Assembly: GCA_964512765.1 (NCBI GenBank)
Contig: CAZEKF010000002.1
Coordinates: 1-64,000, forward strand
DNA from: GW2011-AR15 sp964512765
Lineage (GTDB): Archaea; Nanobdellota; Nanobdellia; Woesearchaeales; GW2011-AR15
Direction of reading: 5' to 3'
DNA length: 64,000 nt
The notes under the pieces were generated by a model. It worked only from the letters and a program-made list of their open reading frames with translations. It had not been told where the DNA came from and did no database searches. Positions 1 through 9,800 of the stretch are shown piece by piece. How positions within the stretch are numbered: position 1 is the first letter of the stretch; every line of letters begins with the position of its first letter. The position numbers were made by a program, and so were the translations under genes.

Positions 1-53
1 CCTAATAGCCCTGTTGCACCAGTTACAAACACGTTTTTGTTTTTCCACGCCAT
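1..53 (-). CDS. rfbG: CDP-glucose 4,6-dehydratase, N-terminal fragment (cut by window edge)
   Basis: Only the first 17 codons lie in the window. They read MAWKNKNVFVTGATGLLG, an N-terminal strand followed by the glycine-rich NAD(P)-binding loop of an extended short-chain dehydrogenase. The fragment alone supports only that superfamily. The specific call rests on position: it lies 33 nt downstream of, and on the same strand as, the glucose-1-phosphate cytidylyltransferase, and RfbF/RfbG pairs normally sit together and make CDP-4-keto-6-deoxyglucose. The ATG at 53-51 follows a purine-rich stretch. The rest of the gene lies before position 1. Confidence 0.6.
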   Translation of the reverse strand, partial: MAWKNKNVFVTGATGLL

Positions 54-86
54 TTTAAGAAAAATAATTAAATTTTATTTATAAAA

Positions 87-872
87 CTACTTGTCCCATA
101 TCTTCCAAGGCCGGTCACCTGCGTCCCACATTTTGTTCAGTCTAAGATAATCTCTGTAAGTGTCCATGCTGTGCCAAAATCCTTGATGTTTATAGATAGC
201 TAATTCCTTTTTATCAGCTAATTCAGGCAAATTTTTGAAAACTAACATTTCATTATCTTTTTCATCAATATGTTCAAAGAGTTTTTTATCAAATACCATG
301 TAACCGCCATTAATAAGATCTTTTAAAACAGGTTTTTCTCTGAATTCATTAACTATTCCGTCAGTTGCATTAATAACACCAAACCTTGACACAGGGTGTA
401 ATCCAGTTATTGTTGCAATTTTTCCTTTTTTATTATGAAACTCGATTAATTTGTTGATGTCGACATCAGCAACACCGTCACCATACGTTAACATGAATGT
501 ATCTTCATCAATAAATCTTTCAACAAGTTTCAATCTTTTTGCAGTTTTTGAGTCAAACCCTGTTTCTGCTAATGTTATTTTCCAATCTTCAAGATCATGT
601 TTAAAGTGGGTAATCCATTCCATTCTGTTCTTTAAGTTAATAGTGAAATCATTTGTCATCCATTCATAATCCAAGAAAAAGCGTTTTATCATGTCGCCTT
701 TGTATCCTAAACATAAAATAAACTCTTTGTGTCCATAGTGAGAATAATGCTTCATGATGTGCCACAAAATCGGCATCCCACCAATTGAAACTAAAGGTTT
801 TGGCTTAAACTCAGTTTCTTCTCTTAACCTTGTACCTCTACCACCACATAAAATAACGACTTTCATGATCAT
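87..872 (-). CDS. rfbF: Glucose-1-phosphate cytidylyltransferase
   Basis: Makes CDP-glucose from CTP and glucose-1-phosphate, the entry to CDP-linked deoxysugars. The 261-aa length is the family's usual size. Seen: the nucleotidyltransferase signature LCGGRGTRLREET near residues 8-20, the following KPKPLVSIGGMPILWHIM, the metal/sugar motif YGDGVADVD near residue 130, and the C-terminal HQGFWHSMDTYRD, which is characteristic of RfbF rather than RmlA. It starts MIMK; the second Met (866) is an alternative. The start overlaps the upstream glycosyltransferase stop by 4 nt (ATGA), so the two are translationally coupled in the glycan operon. Likely cytoplasmic. Confidence 0.93.
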   Translation of the reverse strand: MIMKVVILCGGRGTRLREETEFKPKPLVSIGGMPILWHIMKHYSHYGHKEFILCLGYKGDMIKRFFLDYEWMTNDFTINLKNRMEWITHFKHDLEDWKITLAETGFDSKTAKRLKLVERFIDEDTFMLTYGDGVADVDINKLIEFHNKKGKIATITGLHPVSRFGVINATDGIVNEFREKPVLKDLINGGYMVFDKKLFEHIDEKDNEMLVFKNLPELADKKELAIYKHQGFWHSMDTYRDYLRLNKMWDAGDRPWKIWDK

Positions 873-1927
873 TTCACCTTTATTAGTTTTAATAATTCTT
901 TTCCAAGTTCTTTATTAGTAAACCTTTTTTTGTATAAATTATAACCGTTCTTAGCAATTTTGTTTCTGAATTTTTGATCTTTTTTAAGCTTAAGGATTGC
1001 ATCAGCTAATTCTTTTTCACTTTCAGGTTTAATCAGGAGACAATTATCTTTATTTATAAAAATTTCTCTGGCAGCTTCCGAATCCATTGTTATTAATGGT
1101 TTTTCCATAGCAATTGTTTCAAATGATTTGTGAGGAATGACCATTTTAGCTTTTTTTGTATTACCAAATATTCCTAGACAAACATCGCTTGAATTCACAA
1201 AATCAACCAGGTTAGTTTTCAAAGAAATTGTAGTGTAAAACTTCATATTTTTTAACTTGTATTTTTTAGATAATAGTTCTGTGTCTGAATATTTTTGACC
1301 GTATTTGCCTTTTTTAGCAAAACCTAACATATGAAATTGAATGTTTTTCTCTTTTCGAAGTAAGTTAGCAGTTCTTACAATGGTTTTTGTACCATGGAGT
1401 GGACTGAATGCTCCCCAGAACACAACATTAAATTTGTTGTTTTTAATAATGTCAATTTTCTTTTTCTTCCATAATTTATCACTCGCACCGACATAAACAA
1501 CCTTAATATTTTTAGAACCAAAAGTTTTTTTGAAATATTTAACGTGCGCTTTTGTGTCCAAAAACTTAACATTCACAAGTTTACATGATAATTTATCTAG
1601 CAGAAACAATATTTTTGCCTTGACTGAATTTTTCTTAACTCTTTTTCTGTCTTCAACTTCTGTGTTATATCGTGATATGAACACGTCATAGATTATTTTT
1701 TTCCTGTGAAGGGGTTTCAGCAACCATCCAACAAGCAAAGGAACAATGCCAGATGCAAGAACAACGTCATAGTTTTTTTTAGATAATAATTTAACAGCTC
1801 TGCTAATAAATATTTTTTTCCCAATCACTGTATCAACAGCCATTTTATTTGCTTTTAATCCTTGGTGCAATATTTCGGCACGTCTGCACATCCAGAATTC
1901 AAAGTTTCCTAAAAACAAAAGTTTCAT
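869..1927 (-). CDS. Glycosyltransferase, GT4-like (GT-B fold)
   Basis: A 352-aa protein with two-domain GT-B architecture. The N-terminal half has MKLLFLGNFEFW and alternating hydrophobic strands. The C-terminal half opens with FNVVFWGAFSPLHGTKTIV (sugar-nucleotide domain) and carries PHKSFETIAMEKPLI near residue 265, the GT4 acidic nucleotide-binding loop (P-K-E-A pattern). No membrane segment or signal peptide is seen. It lies between the heptose phosphatase and the cytidylyltransferase, with 4-nt overlaps on both sides, so it probably adds one sugar of the surface glycan made by this operon. Donor and acceptor cannot be told from sequence. Confidence 0.8.
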   Translation of the reverse strand: MKLLFLGNFEFWMCRRAEILHQGLKANKMAVDTVIGKKIFISRAVKLLSKKNYDVVLASGIVPLLVGWLLKPLHRKKIIYDVFISRYNTEVEDRKRVKKNSVKAKILFLLDKLSCKLVNVKFLDTKAHVKYFKKTFGSKNIKVVYVGASDKLWKKKKIDIIKNNKFNVVFWGAFSPLHGTKTIVRTANLLRKEKNIQFHMLGFAKKGKYGQKYSDTELLSKKYKLKNMKFYTTISLKTNLVDFVNSSDVCLGIFGNTKKAKMVIPHKSFETIAMEKPLITMDSEAAREIFINKDNCLLIKPESEKELADAILKLKKDQKFRNKIAKNGYNLYKKRFTNKELGKELLKLIKVK

Positions 1928-2448
1928 AATATTTCACTAGCTTTGTAAAAATCTTGGCAAACAAAATCCGGTTCAACATCATACAAATTATCCTTTCCAC
2001 CTTTACCAGTCTGAACTAAAATAGTTTTTAATCCAGCATTTTTCCCTGCTTGTATGTCAGAGGTTTTATCACCTATGAAATAGGATTTCTCAACATCAAT
2101 ATTATGTTTTTTAACAGGATCATTAATCATTTTCGGTTTAGGTTTTCGACAATCGCACTTGTCATCGGGCGAATGCTTACAATAATATTCATCGTCAATA
2201 ATAATACCAAATTTGTTTAATTCATTATTCATATGTTTTTTTAGTTTAAGATAATCTTCTTTAGAATAATATCCACGACCTATACCAGATTGGTTTGTAA
2301 TAATAATTATCAAATAACCTTTGTCTTTAATTTTTTTTAATGCTTTAACAGACCCAGAAATGAATTCAAAATCTTCTATTTTATAAACATAATTTTTGTC
2401 AATGTTAATAACTCCATCTCTGTCAAGAAAAACAGCTTTATTTTGCAT
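1924..2448 (-). CDS. gmhB: D-glycero-beta-D-manno-heptose-1,7-bisphosphate 7-phosphatase
   Basis: A HAD-family phosphatase that removes the 7-phosphate after the kinase step of nucleotide-heptose synthesis. Seen: motif I FLDRDGVINID at the N-terminus, motif II IITNQSGIGRGYY, a zinc-site pattern with Cys and His (YYCKHSPDDKCDCRKPKP), and motif IV YFIGDKTSDIQAG. These are all GmhB hallmarks, including the zinc loop. The ATG at 2448 gives MQNKAVFLDRDG. A longer GTG start at 2478 would run deep into the upstream gene and adds only residues that match nothing. It overlaps the kinase-isomerase gene by 11 nt. Length (174 aa) is normal. Confidence 0.92.
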   Translation of the reverse strand: MQNKAVFLDRDGVINIDKNYVYKIEDFEFISGSVKALKKIKDKGYLIIIITNQSGIGRGYYSKEDYLKLKKHMNNELNKFGIIIDDEYYCKHSPDDKCDCRKPKPKMINDPVKKHNIDVEKSYFIGDKTSDIQAGKNAGLKTILVQTGKGGKDNLYDVEPDFVCQDFYKASEIL

Positions 2449-3952
2449 TTTTTTCCCAAGCCTTATCAAGTAATTCACATAGTATATGGATTATAGAAAT
2501 GTGTGCTTCTTGGATTCGCGGTGTGTTATCTGATGGCACAACAATTGATATATCACACATGTTTGCCATTTCACCACCACTTTTACCAGTAAGGCCGATT
2601 GTTTTACACCCGATTTTTTTTGCTTCTTTTATAGCATTAATAACATTAGGAGAGTTACCGCTAGTAGATATTGCAACCATAACATCACCTTTAACAGCGT
2701 TTGCTTCAACCTGTCTCTGAAACACTTGGTCATATCCATAATCATTTGCTATAGCAGTCACAACACTTGAATCTGTTGTCAATGCAATTCCTGGTAAACC
2801 TCTTCTTTCAATCTTAAACCTGCCAACCAGTTCACCAATTAAGTGTTGTGCATCGCTTGCACTCCCACCGTTACCAAACGCAATAATTTTTTTACCATTT
2901 TTATAAGCATTAATGAACAAATGTGCTGCTTTTTCAATTTTATCAAGTTGTTTTTCAATAACTTTTTGCTTAACTTCAATGCTTTCTTTTAGATAATGAC
3001 TTATTTCGTTTTTATAAGCAGCTTTTAACTCATCAGGTGAAATAACAGATGTGCCAGGTTTTTGCACAACTAAACCAGCAGCATGGTTTGCCATTTTTGC
3101 AGTTTCAACTAATTTTAATCCTGAAGCTAATCCTAATGTAGTTGTTGCAATAACAGTATCTCCTGCACCAGTGACATCAAATAAATTAGTTATTTTAACA
3201 GGCGGAACGTGGGTATGCCTACCTTTTTTGTCAAAGACAGAAATTCCTTCACCACCTCTTGTAATAAACACATTCGAGTTTAACATCTTAACAATTTTTT
3301 GGCCCATTTTTATTATGTCTTGTTTAACACCACTCATATCAATTGCTTCTTTTAGGTTAGGTGTTATTAATGAACAATCTTTAAATCTCATAACATTTCC
3401 AGGTTTTGCGTCAACACACACAGGAATTTTATTGTCTTTTGCAAGTTTTATAATGCTTCTTGACAATTTTTCAGTTAAAACACCTTTTGCATAATCACTC
3501 ATGATGATAGCATCAACATTTTTAATGATTTTTTTTATTTCAGTAAACAACGCTCTTTGAAGTTTTTCTGAAATTTCAACAGTTTTTTCATAATCCAATC
3601 TTAATAACTGATAATTATTCCCTGAAATAACTCTTTGTTTGATGGTAGTTGGCCTATTTTCATCAGTAACAAACACAGTAGAAATGTTTTTTGTTTTTGC
3701 AAGATTAGTTAATACTTTTGCGTCTTTATCTTCTCCAACAACACTTGCTAGATATACTTTTCCGCCTAATGACGTTATGTTATTTGCGGTGTTAGCTCCA
3801 CCACCCAAAATATTTTCTTCTTGAGTTATTCTGACAACAGGCACAGGCGCTTCGGGAGATATTCGTGAAGTACTACCATAAACATATTTGTCTAACATAA
3901 CATCTCCGATTACAAGAATAGTTTTATCTTTGAATTTGTCAACGATAGTCAT
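2438..3952 (-). CDS. Fused heptose-7-phosphate kinase and sedoheptulose-7-phosphate isomerase (HldA-GmhA)
   Basis: A 504-aa fusion of two nucleotide-heptose enzymes. Residues 1-310 are a PfkB-type kinase like the N-terminal half of HldE: ILGGGANTANN near 50, a dimerisation strand LRLDYEKT, and the anion-hole/catalytic motif DVTGAGDTV near 261. Residues about 320-504 are a complete GmhA SIS-domain isomerase: AFGNGGSASDAQHL near 359, ISTSGNSPNV near 427 and the catalytic-His region RIQEAHIS near 482. GmhA makes D-glycero-manno-heptose 7-phosphate and the kinase phosphorylates C1, so the fusion covers two consecutive steps. In HldE the kinase is instead fused to the nucleotidyltransferase, which here is the separate upstream gene with a 14-nt overlap. 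A GGTGA ribosome site precedes the ATG. Confidence 0.92.
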   Translation of the reverse strand: MTIVDKFKDKTILVIGDVMLDKYVYGSTSRISPEAPVPVVRITQEENILGGGANTANNITSLGGKVYLASVVGEDKDAKVLTNLAKTKNISTVFVTDENRPTTIKQRVISGNNYQLLRLDYEKTVEISEKLQRALFTEIKKIIKNVDAIIMSDYAKGVLTEKLSRSIIKLAKDNKIPVCVDAKPGNVMRFKDCSLITPNLKEAIDMSGVKQDIIKMGQKIVKMLNSNVFITRGGEGISVFDKKGRHTHVPPVKITNLFDVTGAGDTVIATTTLGLASGLKLVETAKMANHAAGLVVQKPGTSVISPDELKAAYKNEISHYLKESIEVKQKVIEKQLDKIEKAAHLFINAYKNGKKIIAFGNGGSASDAQHLIGELVGRFKIERRGLPGIALTTDSSVVTAIANDYGYDQVFQRQVEANAVKGDVMVAISTSGNSPNVINAIKEAKKIGCKTIGLTGKSGGEMANMCDISIVVPSDNTPRIQEAHISIIHILCELLDKAWEKNAK

Positions 3953-4418
3953 TATTTTTCACCTTATTGAGTATTTGAGTAGTTGAAACATCTTTTTTAT
4001 CTCTTTGAATGAATAAAACCTTTCCACCATGTTTTTCAACAACATCTTTTTCAGGAATGTTTTCTTGATATTCAGATCCTTTCACATGAATATCAGGTCT
4101 TATTATTTCTAATAATTCGCACGGAGTTTTTTCTTCAAAAACTGTTACATAATCAACGTATGTAACAGATTTTAACATCTCAGCTCTTTGGTTTTCGGGA
4201 AGGATTGGTCTGTTTTCGCTTTTATATTGTTTGATTGAAGAATCACTGTTCAACCCAACTATTAAAACATCTCCGTGTTCTTTTGCAAATTTTAAACTTT
4301 TTAGATGGCCAACATGTAATATATCAAACGCGCCGTTTGTAGTAACAATTGTTTTACCTTGTTGTCTAATTTTATTTACTAGCCCCGGTAACTCGTTTCT
4401 TGTAACAATTTCACCCAT
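3939..4418 (-). CDS. hldC: D-beta-D-heptose 1-phosphate nucleotidyltransferase
   Basis: A 159-aa cytidylyltransferase-fold enzyme corresponding to the C-terminal half of HldE (RfaE2). It transfers a nucleotide (AMP in bacteria) to heptose 1-phosphate. Seen: TNGAFDILHVGHLKSL near residues 25-40, the HxGH nucleotide-binding motif; LIVGLNSDSSIKQYK; NRPILPENQRAEML; and IRPDIHVKGSEY. All are family signatures. It is first of the four heptose-related genes and overlaps the kinase-isomerase start. No HldD epimerase is present, so the product would stay in the D,D configuration unless an epimerase lies elsewhere. The nucleotide used (ADP or GDP) is inferred from family resemblance only. Confidence 0.9.
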   Translation of the reverse strand: MGEIVTRNELPGLVNKIRQQGKTIVTTNGAFDILHVGHLKSLKFAKEHGDVLIVGLNSDSSIKQYKSENRPILPENQRAEMLKSVTYVDYVTVFEEKTPCELLEIIRPDIHVKGSEYQENIPEKDVVEKHGGKVLFIQRDKKDVSTTQILNKVKNNDYR

Positions 4419-4451
4419 TTTGATAACAAGGAAAATTAGCTATATTTAAAA

Positions 4452-5696
4452 CTATTTGGTAATTAGCGCCTTGTAGATGTTTTTAACATTTGAAACTGTT
4501 TTTTTATTAGAGAATTTATATGTTATTTTTTTCTTAACTTCTTCAGGATTAAGTTTAACTTTTTTCTTCAAAACACTCTCTAGGACTTTTTTCAGTTCAT
4601 TAACATTTCCTGCTTCAAACAAAAACCCAGTTTTACCATCTTCAACAATATCAGGAATACCACCAATGTTTGACGCTATAACTGTTTTTCCAGCAGCACA
4701 CGCTTCCAGAGCTACTCTTCCAAACGCTTCACCAATTAAAGAAGGAACAATAACAATATCGTGCTTCTGTATTACTTCTGGAATTTTCGAGTAAGGAATT
4801 TTGTTATTAATCTTTATATTCAATCCTTTACTTTTTTCAATCAGTTCCTGTTTTAAAACACCTTCTCCGTAGAAATTTGCTTCATATGGTTCTTCAACTC
4901 TTTTCAAAGCTTCAATAACTATTTGTGGACCTTTTGATTTTATATAAGTACCAACGTACAACATTTGTTTTATTTTGTTTTTTGGTTGTTTTAATTTCAA
5001 GAATTTTTCTAATTCAAGTATGTTATAGATAACTTTTGTTTTTTTTCTTTCAATTCCAGACATAACTAATCGCTGTTGCATGTAAGTGCTTATCGGCATG
5101 TAGTAGTCAAATAATGGCAATAATTTCTGAAATATTTCAAATCGTTTTCTAAGATGCACTACAGTGAGTGGATTATATTTGATTAACGGATTTTTACCAG
5201 TTTTTCCAAACGTTTTTGAATTCAAATAACAATCCAAGAAAGTTCTTCTTGTACATTCTCTAGTACAAATTTCTTTGTCTTTATACATCAGAGTGCCTTT
5301 TGGGCAAAAAGGTACTGGGCCATTGACGTGCATAACAAATGGTTTTTTAATTAGGTTCTTAATTTTCACAGCAACAATACTGTTAGTGTTCATACAGTGT
5401 ATTATGTCATATTTTTCTTCTTTTTGTAATGTTTTTAATTCTTTTGACAAAGATTTTTCAAAATGAAATACCCTCTTGACATTTCCACTAATGGATTTTG
5501 GTGAGCCAGTTTTCAACCTCCTATGAATGATCACACCATCAACAGTTTCTTCCTTCTTCAACCCTGGAAAATATGATGTAAGAATATGGACCTTAACATT
5601 TGATTTAACAAGGTCTTTTGCTAACAGGAAAGCGCTTATTTCACCACCACCCATTGCTTTTGGTGGGAAATATTCTGAGATCATCAAGATTTTCAT
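4452..5696 (-). CDS. Glycosyltransferase family 4
   Basis: A 414-aa GT-B glycosyltransferase. The N-terminal MKILMISEYFPPKAMGGGE is the classic acceptor-domain start. The C-terminal donor domain has MLYVGTYIKSKGPQIVIEAL and the GT4 loop GEAFGRVALEACAAGKTVIA near residue 320, with the two glutamates of the E-x7-E motif present. A Cys cluster in the middle (CPKGTL, CTRECTRRTFLDC) recurs in archaeal and bacterial GT4 enzymes and may bind metal. No membrane segment is evident. It lies 28 nt downstream of the UDP-xylose synthase in the same operon, so a pentose donor is possible but unproven. Confidence 0.85.
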   Translation of the reverse strand: MKILMISEYFPPKAMGGGEISAFLLAKDLVKSNVKVHILTSYFPGLKKEETVDGVIIHRRLKTGSPKSISGNVKRVFHFEKSLSKELKTLQKEEKYDIIHCMNTNSIVAVKIKNLIKKPFVMHVNGPVPFCPKGTLMYKDKEICTRECTRRTFLDCYLNSKTFGKTGKNPLIKYNPLTVVHLRKRFEIFQKLLPLFDYYMPISTYMQQRLVMSGIERKKTKVIYNILELEKFLKLKQPKNKIKQMLYVGTYIKSKGPQIVIEALKRVEEPYEANFYGEGVLKQELIEKSKGLNIKINNKIPYSKIPEVIQKHDIVIVPSLIGEAFGRVALEACAAGKTVIASNIGGIPDIVEDGKTGFLFEAGNVNELKKVLESVLKKKVKLNPEEVKKKITYKFSNKKTVSNVKNIYKALITK

Positions 5697-5724
5697 ATTT
5701 CAAAAAGTAATGAGAAGTTAATTA

Positions 5725-6654
5725 TTATACTTTTGCTTTGAACCAGTCAATGGTTCGTTTTAATCCTTCTTCAAAATCAATTTTCGGCTCCCAATTAAGC
5801 ACTGTTTTTGCTTTTGTAATGTCTGGTTGCCGTCTTGTTGGGTCGTCTTTAGGCAGTTCAACAAAGATTAGCTCTGAGTTGGAATTAGTTAATTTTTTAA
5901 TTAATTCAGCAGCTTCTAAAATAGTAAATTCACCAGGATTTCCTAAATTGATTGGACCTGTTACATCATCATTACTTTCCATTAATTTAATCAAGCCGGA
6001 AACTAAATCTTCAACATAACAAAAACTCCTTGTCTGTGAACCTTTGCCATAAATGGTTATTGGTTTATTGTGTAATGCTTGAACAATAAAATTACTTATT
6101 ACTCTGCCATCAGATGGGTGCATATTTGGTCCGTATGTGTTGAATATTCTAGCAACTTTTATTCTTAGTTTATGTTGTCTGTTATAATCAAAAAACAAGG
6201 TTTCAGCGCATCTCTTTCCTTCGTCGTAACATGATCTCACTCCAATTGGGTTAACATTACCCCAATACTCTTCTTTTTGTGGGTGAACTTTTGGATCACC
6301 GTATACTTCACTTGTTGATGCTTGTAATATTTTTGCTTTAACTCTTTTTGCTAAACCAAGCATGTTAATTGAACCGTGAACACTTGTTTTAGTAGTCTGG
6401 ACAGGGTCATGCTGGTAATATCCAGGTGAAGCTGGACATGCAAGATTATAGATTTGGTCAACTTCGACGTATAGGGGAAAACAAATGTCATGTCTAATAA
6501 CTTCAAACATAGGGTTTTTCATCAAATGTAAAATATTGTTTTTTTGACCTGTATAAAAATTGTCAACACAAATAACTTCATGATCTTTCTTCAATAAAGC
6601 TTCGCATAAATGACTTCCTATAAAACCTGCTCCGCCAGTTACAAGTGTTTTCAT
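5725..6654 (-). CDS. UDP-glucuronate decarboxylase (UDP-xylose synthase)
   Basis: An extended short-chain dehydrogenase of 309 aa. Seen: NAD-binding GGAGFIGSHLCE at residues 7-18, LACPASPGYYQHDPVQT (a UXS-specific stretch; RmlB and GalE differ here), the STSEVYGDP catalytic Ser/Thr region, catalytic YDEGK near 143 (YxxxK), and ARIFNTYGPNMHPSDGRV. These place it with UDP-xylose synthase rather than GalE, RmlB or HldD. It is the first gene of the minus-strand glycan operon; its upstream region carries TATA-like repeats. It would supply UDP-xylose for the two glycosyltransferases. Confidence 0.9.
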   Translation of the reverse strand: MKTLVTGGAGFIGSHLCEALLKKDHEVICVDNFYTGQKNNILHLMKNPMFEVIRHDICFPLYVEVDQIYNLACPASPGYYQHDPVQTTKTSVHGSINMLGLAKRVKAKILQASTSEVYGDPKVHPQKEEYWGNVNPIGVRSCYDEGKRCAETLFFDYNRQHKLRIKVARIFNTYGPNMHPSDGRVISNFIVQALHNKPITIYGKGSQTRSFCYVEDLVSGLIKLMESNDDVTGPINLGNPGEFTILEAAELIKKLTNSNSELIFVELPKDDPTRRQPDITKAKTVLNWEPKIDFEEGLKRTIDWFKAKV

Positions 6655-6675
6655 AATAATACAAGTGAAAAAAAG

Positions 6676-6706
6676 TTTTGTTTTAAAGATTTTGGTTTTA
6701 AAGATA
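6676..6706 (-). promoter_or_regulatory. Tandem TATA-like repeat upstream of the glycan operon
   Basis: On the minus strand ATCTTTAAAAC occurs twice, about 15 nt apart, 22-50 nt before the UDP-xylose synthase ATG. Each copy could serve as a TATA element. The proximal copy would give a very short leader. Which copy is used cannot be told from sequence. Confidence 0.4.
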
Positions 6707-6760
6707 TGTTGTATGCAAAAAAAGATATTTTTTTACCACTTCTCCAACAGGAAAAAATCA

Positions 6761-6775
6761 TAAAGTTTATATACT
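6761..6775 (+). promoter_or_regulatory. TATA promoter of the 1414-aa surface protein
   Basis: TAAAGTTTATATAC is a good archaeal TATA element, about 65 nt upstream of the ATG at 6835. The implied leader of roughly 40 nt contains GGTTGGAGGGAT just before the start, a Shine-Dalgarno match. A second weaker TATA-like site (CTTTTAAATAC) lies at 6785-6795. Confidence 0.55.
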
Positions 6776-6834
6776 TGTTATCGTCTTTTAAATACAAAAC
6801 AAGTTTACAATTTTAAAAAAGAGGTTGGAGGGAT

Positions 6835-9800
6835 ATGAAAATAAGATTAAATTCTATAGTTTTTTTGACAATATTATTTGTTGTTGCTTTATTTATGGCA
6901 AATGCAACATTAAACGCGTTTACAACATCTAGTCCTACAAACGATACATGGACAGCAGATTTAACACCGAACTTTGCGTTCAACGCGACAAGCTATATTA
7001 ATACTACGTTTACGTGCGAGTTGTATATTCAGAACTCGTCAGCGTGGTTTAAATATGGTACTAACAGTACTGTTGCAAACGCCACACTTACAGTTATAAC
7101 TGCAAACGCATCTCTTGAAGAAGGTGCACGTAACTGGTATGTAAACTGTACAGATGTCAACGCCTCTAACGTAAGTACAACATATGTTTTAAATGTAGAT
7201 GCAACCAACCCAGCTGTTTCTAACCTTACAATGCCAGCCAACAACTCCAACGTCACAGGCGTAGAATTTAATTTCACAGCAACCGATAACTATGACACAA
7301 CTTTAAACTATACATTGTTCTTAAACGATGTTGCAAACGCAACTGGTCAAACCTCTGCCAATAATACAGCAACAAACTTTACTGTAACTGGTTTAATAAA
7401 TGAAGCAATATATAACTGGACCTTGCAGGTTATGGATGATGCAAGCAACGCAGCCAACTACTCTGGTTTATTTTACTTTAAAGTTGATAGTTCAAACCCA
7501 GCAGTTTCAACATTGAACGCTCCTGCCAACAATACATGGACGTCAACAGCCGCAGTCACGTTTAATTTTACAGCTACAGATAACGTGGATCCAGTTTTGA
7601 ATTTCACATTATACGTTAACGACGCAACCAATGTAACTGGCGCAACGTCAGCAAATAACACAGCTGCCAATGTCACTGTAAGTTTCGCAGAAGGCAGATA
7701 TAACTGGACAGTTGAAGTTAGTGATGATGCAACAAATGCAGCCAACTATTCTGGCTTATATTATTTTGTGTATGATAACACAAACCCAGCAGTAACAGCA
7801 TTGAATGAGCCAGCTAACAACTCAAACGCAACAGGAATTGAGTTTAACTTCACAGCAACAGACAATATTGATACAACCTTGAACTATACATTGTTCTTAA
7901 ACGATGTAGCCAATGCAACTGGTCAAACTTCAGCTAACAATACAGCTACAAACTTTTCAGTTACTGGATTAACTGAAGGATCTATTTATAACTGGACATT
8001 ACAAGTTATGGACGATGCAAGTAATGCAGCCAACTTCTCAGGATTATATTATTTTAAAGTTGATGATTCCAGTCCAACAATAAACAACTTAACATTGCCA
8101 GCTAATAATACCTGGACATCAACCGCAGCAGTTACGTTTAACTTTACAACAACCGATAACAATGACTTAAATTTGAACTATACGTTATTCATAAATGGTG
8201 TTGGTAATACAACAGCTGCTACCACAGGTAACAATTCAGCAACAAACGTTACAATTAGCTTTGCAGAAGGTAGATATAACTGGACAGTTAATGTTACAGA
8301 TGATTCAAGTAACACAGGAACATACGGATTATATTATTTTGTATATGATAACACAAACCCTGCAGTATCAGCACTAACTACTCCAGCTAACAATTCCAAC
8401 GTAACAGGTGTAGAATTTAACTTCACAGCCACAGATAATATTGACACTACTTTAAACTATACATTATATATCAACCAAGTAATTAATACAACTGGTCAGA
8501 CTACTGCAAATAACACAGCAGTTAACTTTACAGTTAGTGGTCTAACAAACGAGGGAATATACAATTGGACAGTTGAAGTAACGGACGATGCGAGTAACGC
8601 AGCTAACTTCTCAGGCATGTATTATTTCAAAGTTGATGACACTGCACCAACAATACATAACTACACGTTACCAGCTAATAATACCTGGACATCAACCGCA
8701 GCAGTTACGTTTAATTTCACGACAACCGATAACAATGACCGTAACTTGAACTACACATTATTCGTTAATGGTGTTTCAAATACAACTGCATCTACAACAG
8801 GTAATAATTCAGCAACTAACGTTACAATAAGCTTTGCTGATGGAAGATATAACTGGTCAATTAATGCTACAGATGATGCAGGCAATGCAGTAACCAGCTT
8901 AGGATTATATTACTTTGTTGTGGACAGCACAAATCCTGCAGTATCAGCATTAAATGGTCCAACTAACAACTCAATTGTAACAGGATTGGAGTTTAACTTT
9001 ACAGCAACGGATAATATTGATACAACGTTAAACTACACATTGTATCTTAACCAAGTTATTAATGCAACTGGTCAGACAAGTGCAAATAATACGGCAGTCA
9101 ACTTTACCGTGTATGGATTGGAAAATGAAGCAATATATAATTGGACAATAGAAGTTATGGATGATGCAAGTAATGCAGCTAACTTCTCAGGATTATATTA
9201 TTTCAGGTATGATAACACATCTCCAGTTGTACAAAACCTGACAATGCCAGTTAACATGTCCAACGTGACAAACGGCAATGTTGTGTTTAATTTTACAGCA
9301 ACAGACAACATTGATAATGTTTTGAATTACACAATGTACTTGGATACCTATACTAACATGACTGGCCAAACAACAGGTAATAATAGTGCAACAAACTTTA
9401 CAGTGCTAAGATTAACAAACGGCACATTCTATAACTGGACAATTGAAGTCACAGATGATGCAGGTAATGCAGCTAACTACTCAGGACTGTATTACTTTAC
9501 TGTCTTAGATAGCACTTATCCAAATACATATCCTACACTGACGCAAGCAGGAGTAAATGATTCTGATGATGATGGTAACATTGAATTATCATGGACAGCA
9601 GACTCACAGGCAACGTATTATAGAGTGTATAGAAACTCGTCAAATGTTACAGACGTTACAAATTTGGTTGAACTTGCCAATGTTACAGTGACAAGCTTTG
9701 AAGATAATACAACGGAGAATGGTACAACTTACTGGTATGGTATAACCTCAGTAGATGGTGCTGGTCTTGAAAATACAACAGCTGTGTCAGTAACATATAA

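Noticed and set aside
3051..3494. A 147-aa plus-strand frame inside the kinase-isomerase gene
   Set aside because: Lies antisense to a strongly conserved gene and has no promoter or recognisable domain.
5725..6654. HldD (heptose epimerase)
   Set aside because: The gene lies in the heptose operon, but the LACPASPGYYQHDP stretch is specific to UDP-glucuronate decarboxylase.
7207..9507. CRISPR-like periodic array
   Set aside because: The 288-nt period is in frame, encodes Ig-like domains and has no short repeat-spacer structure. No cas genes are seen.
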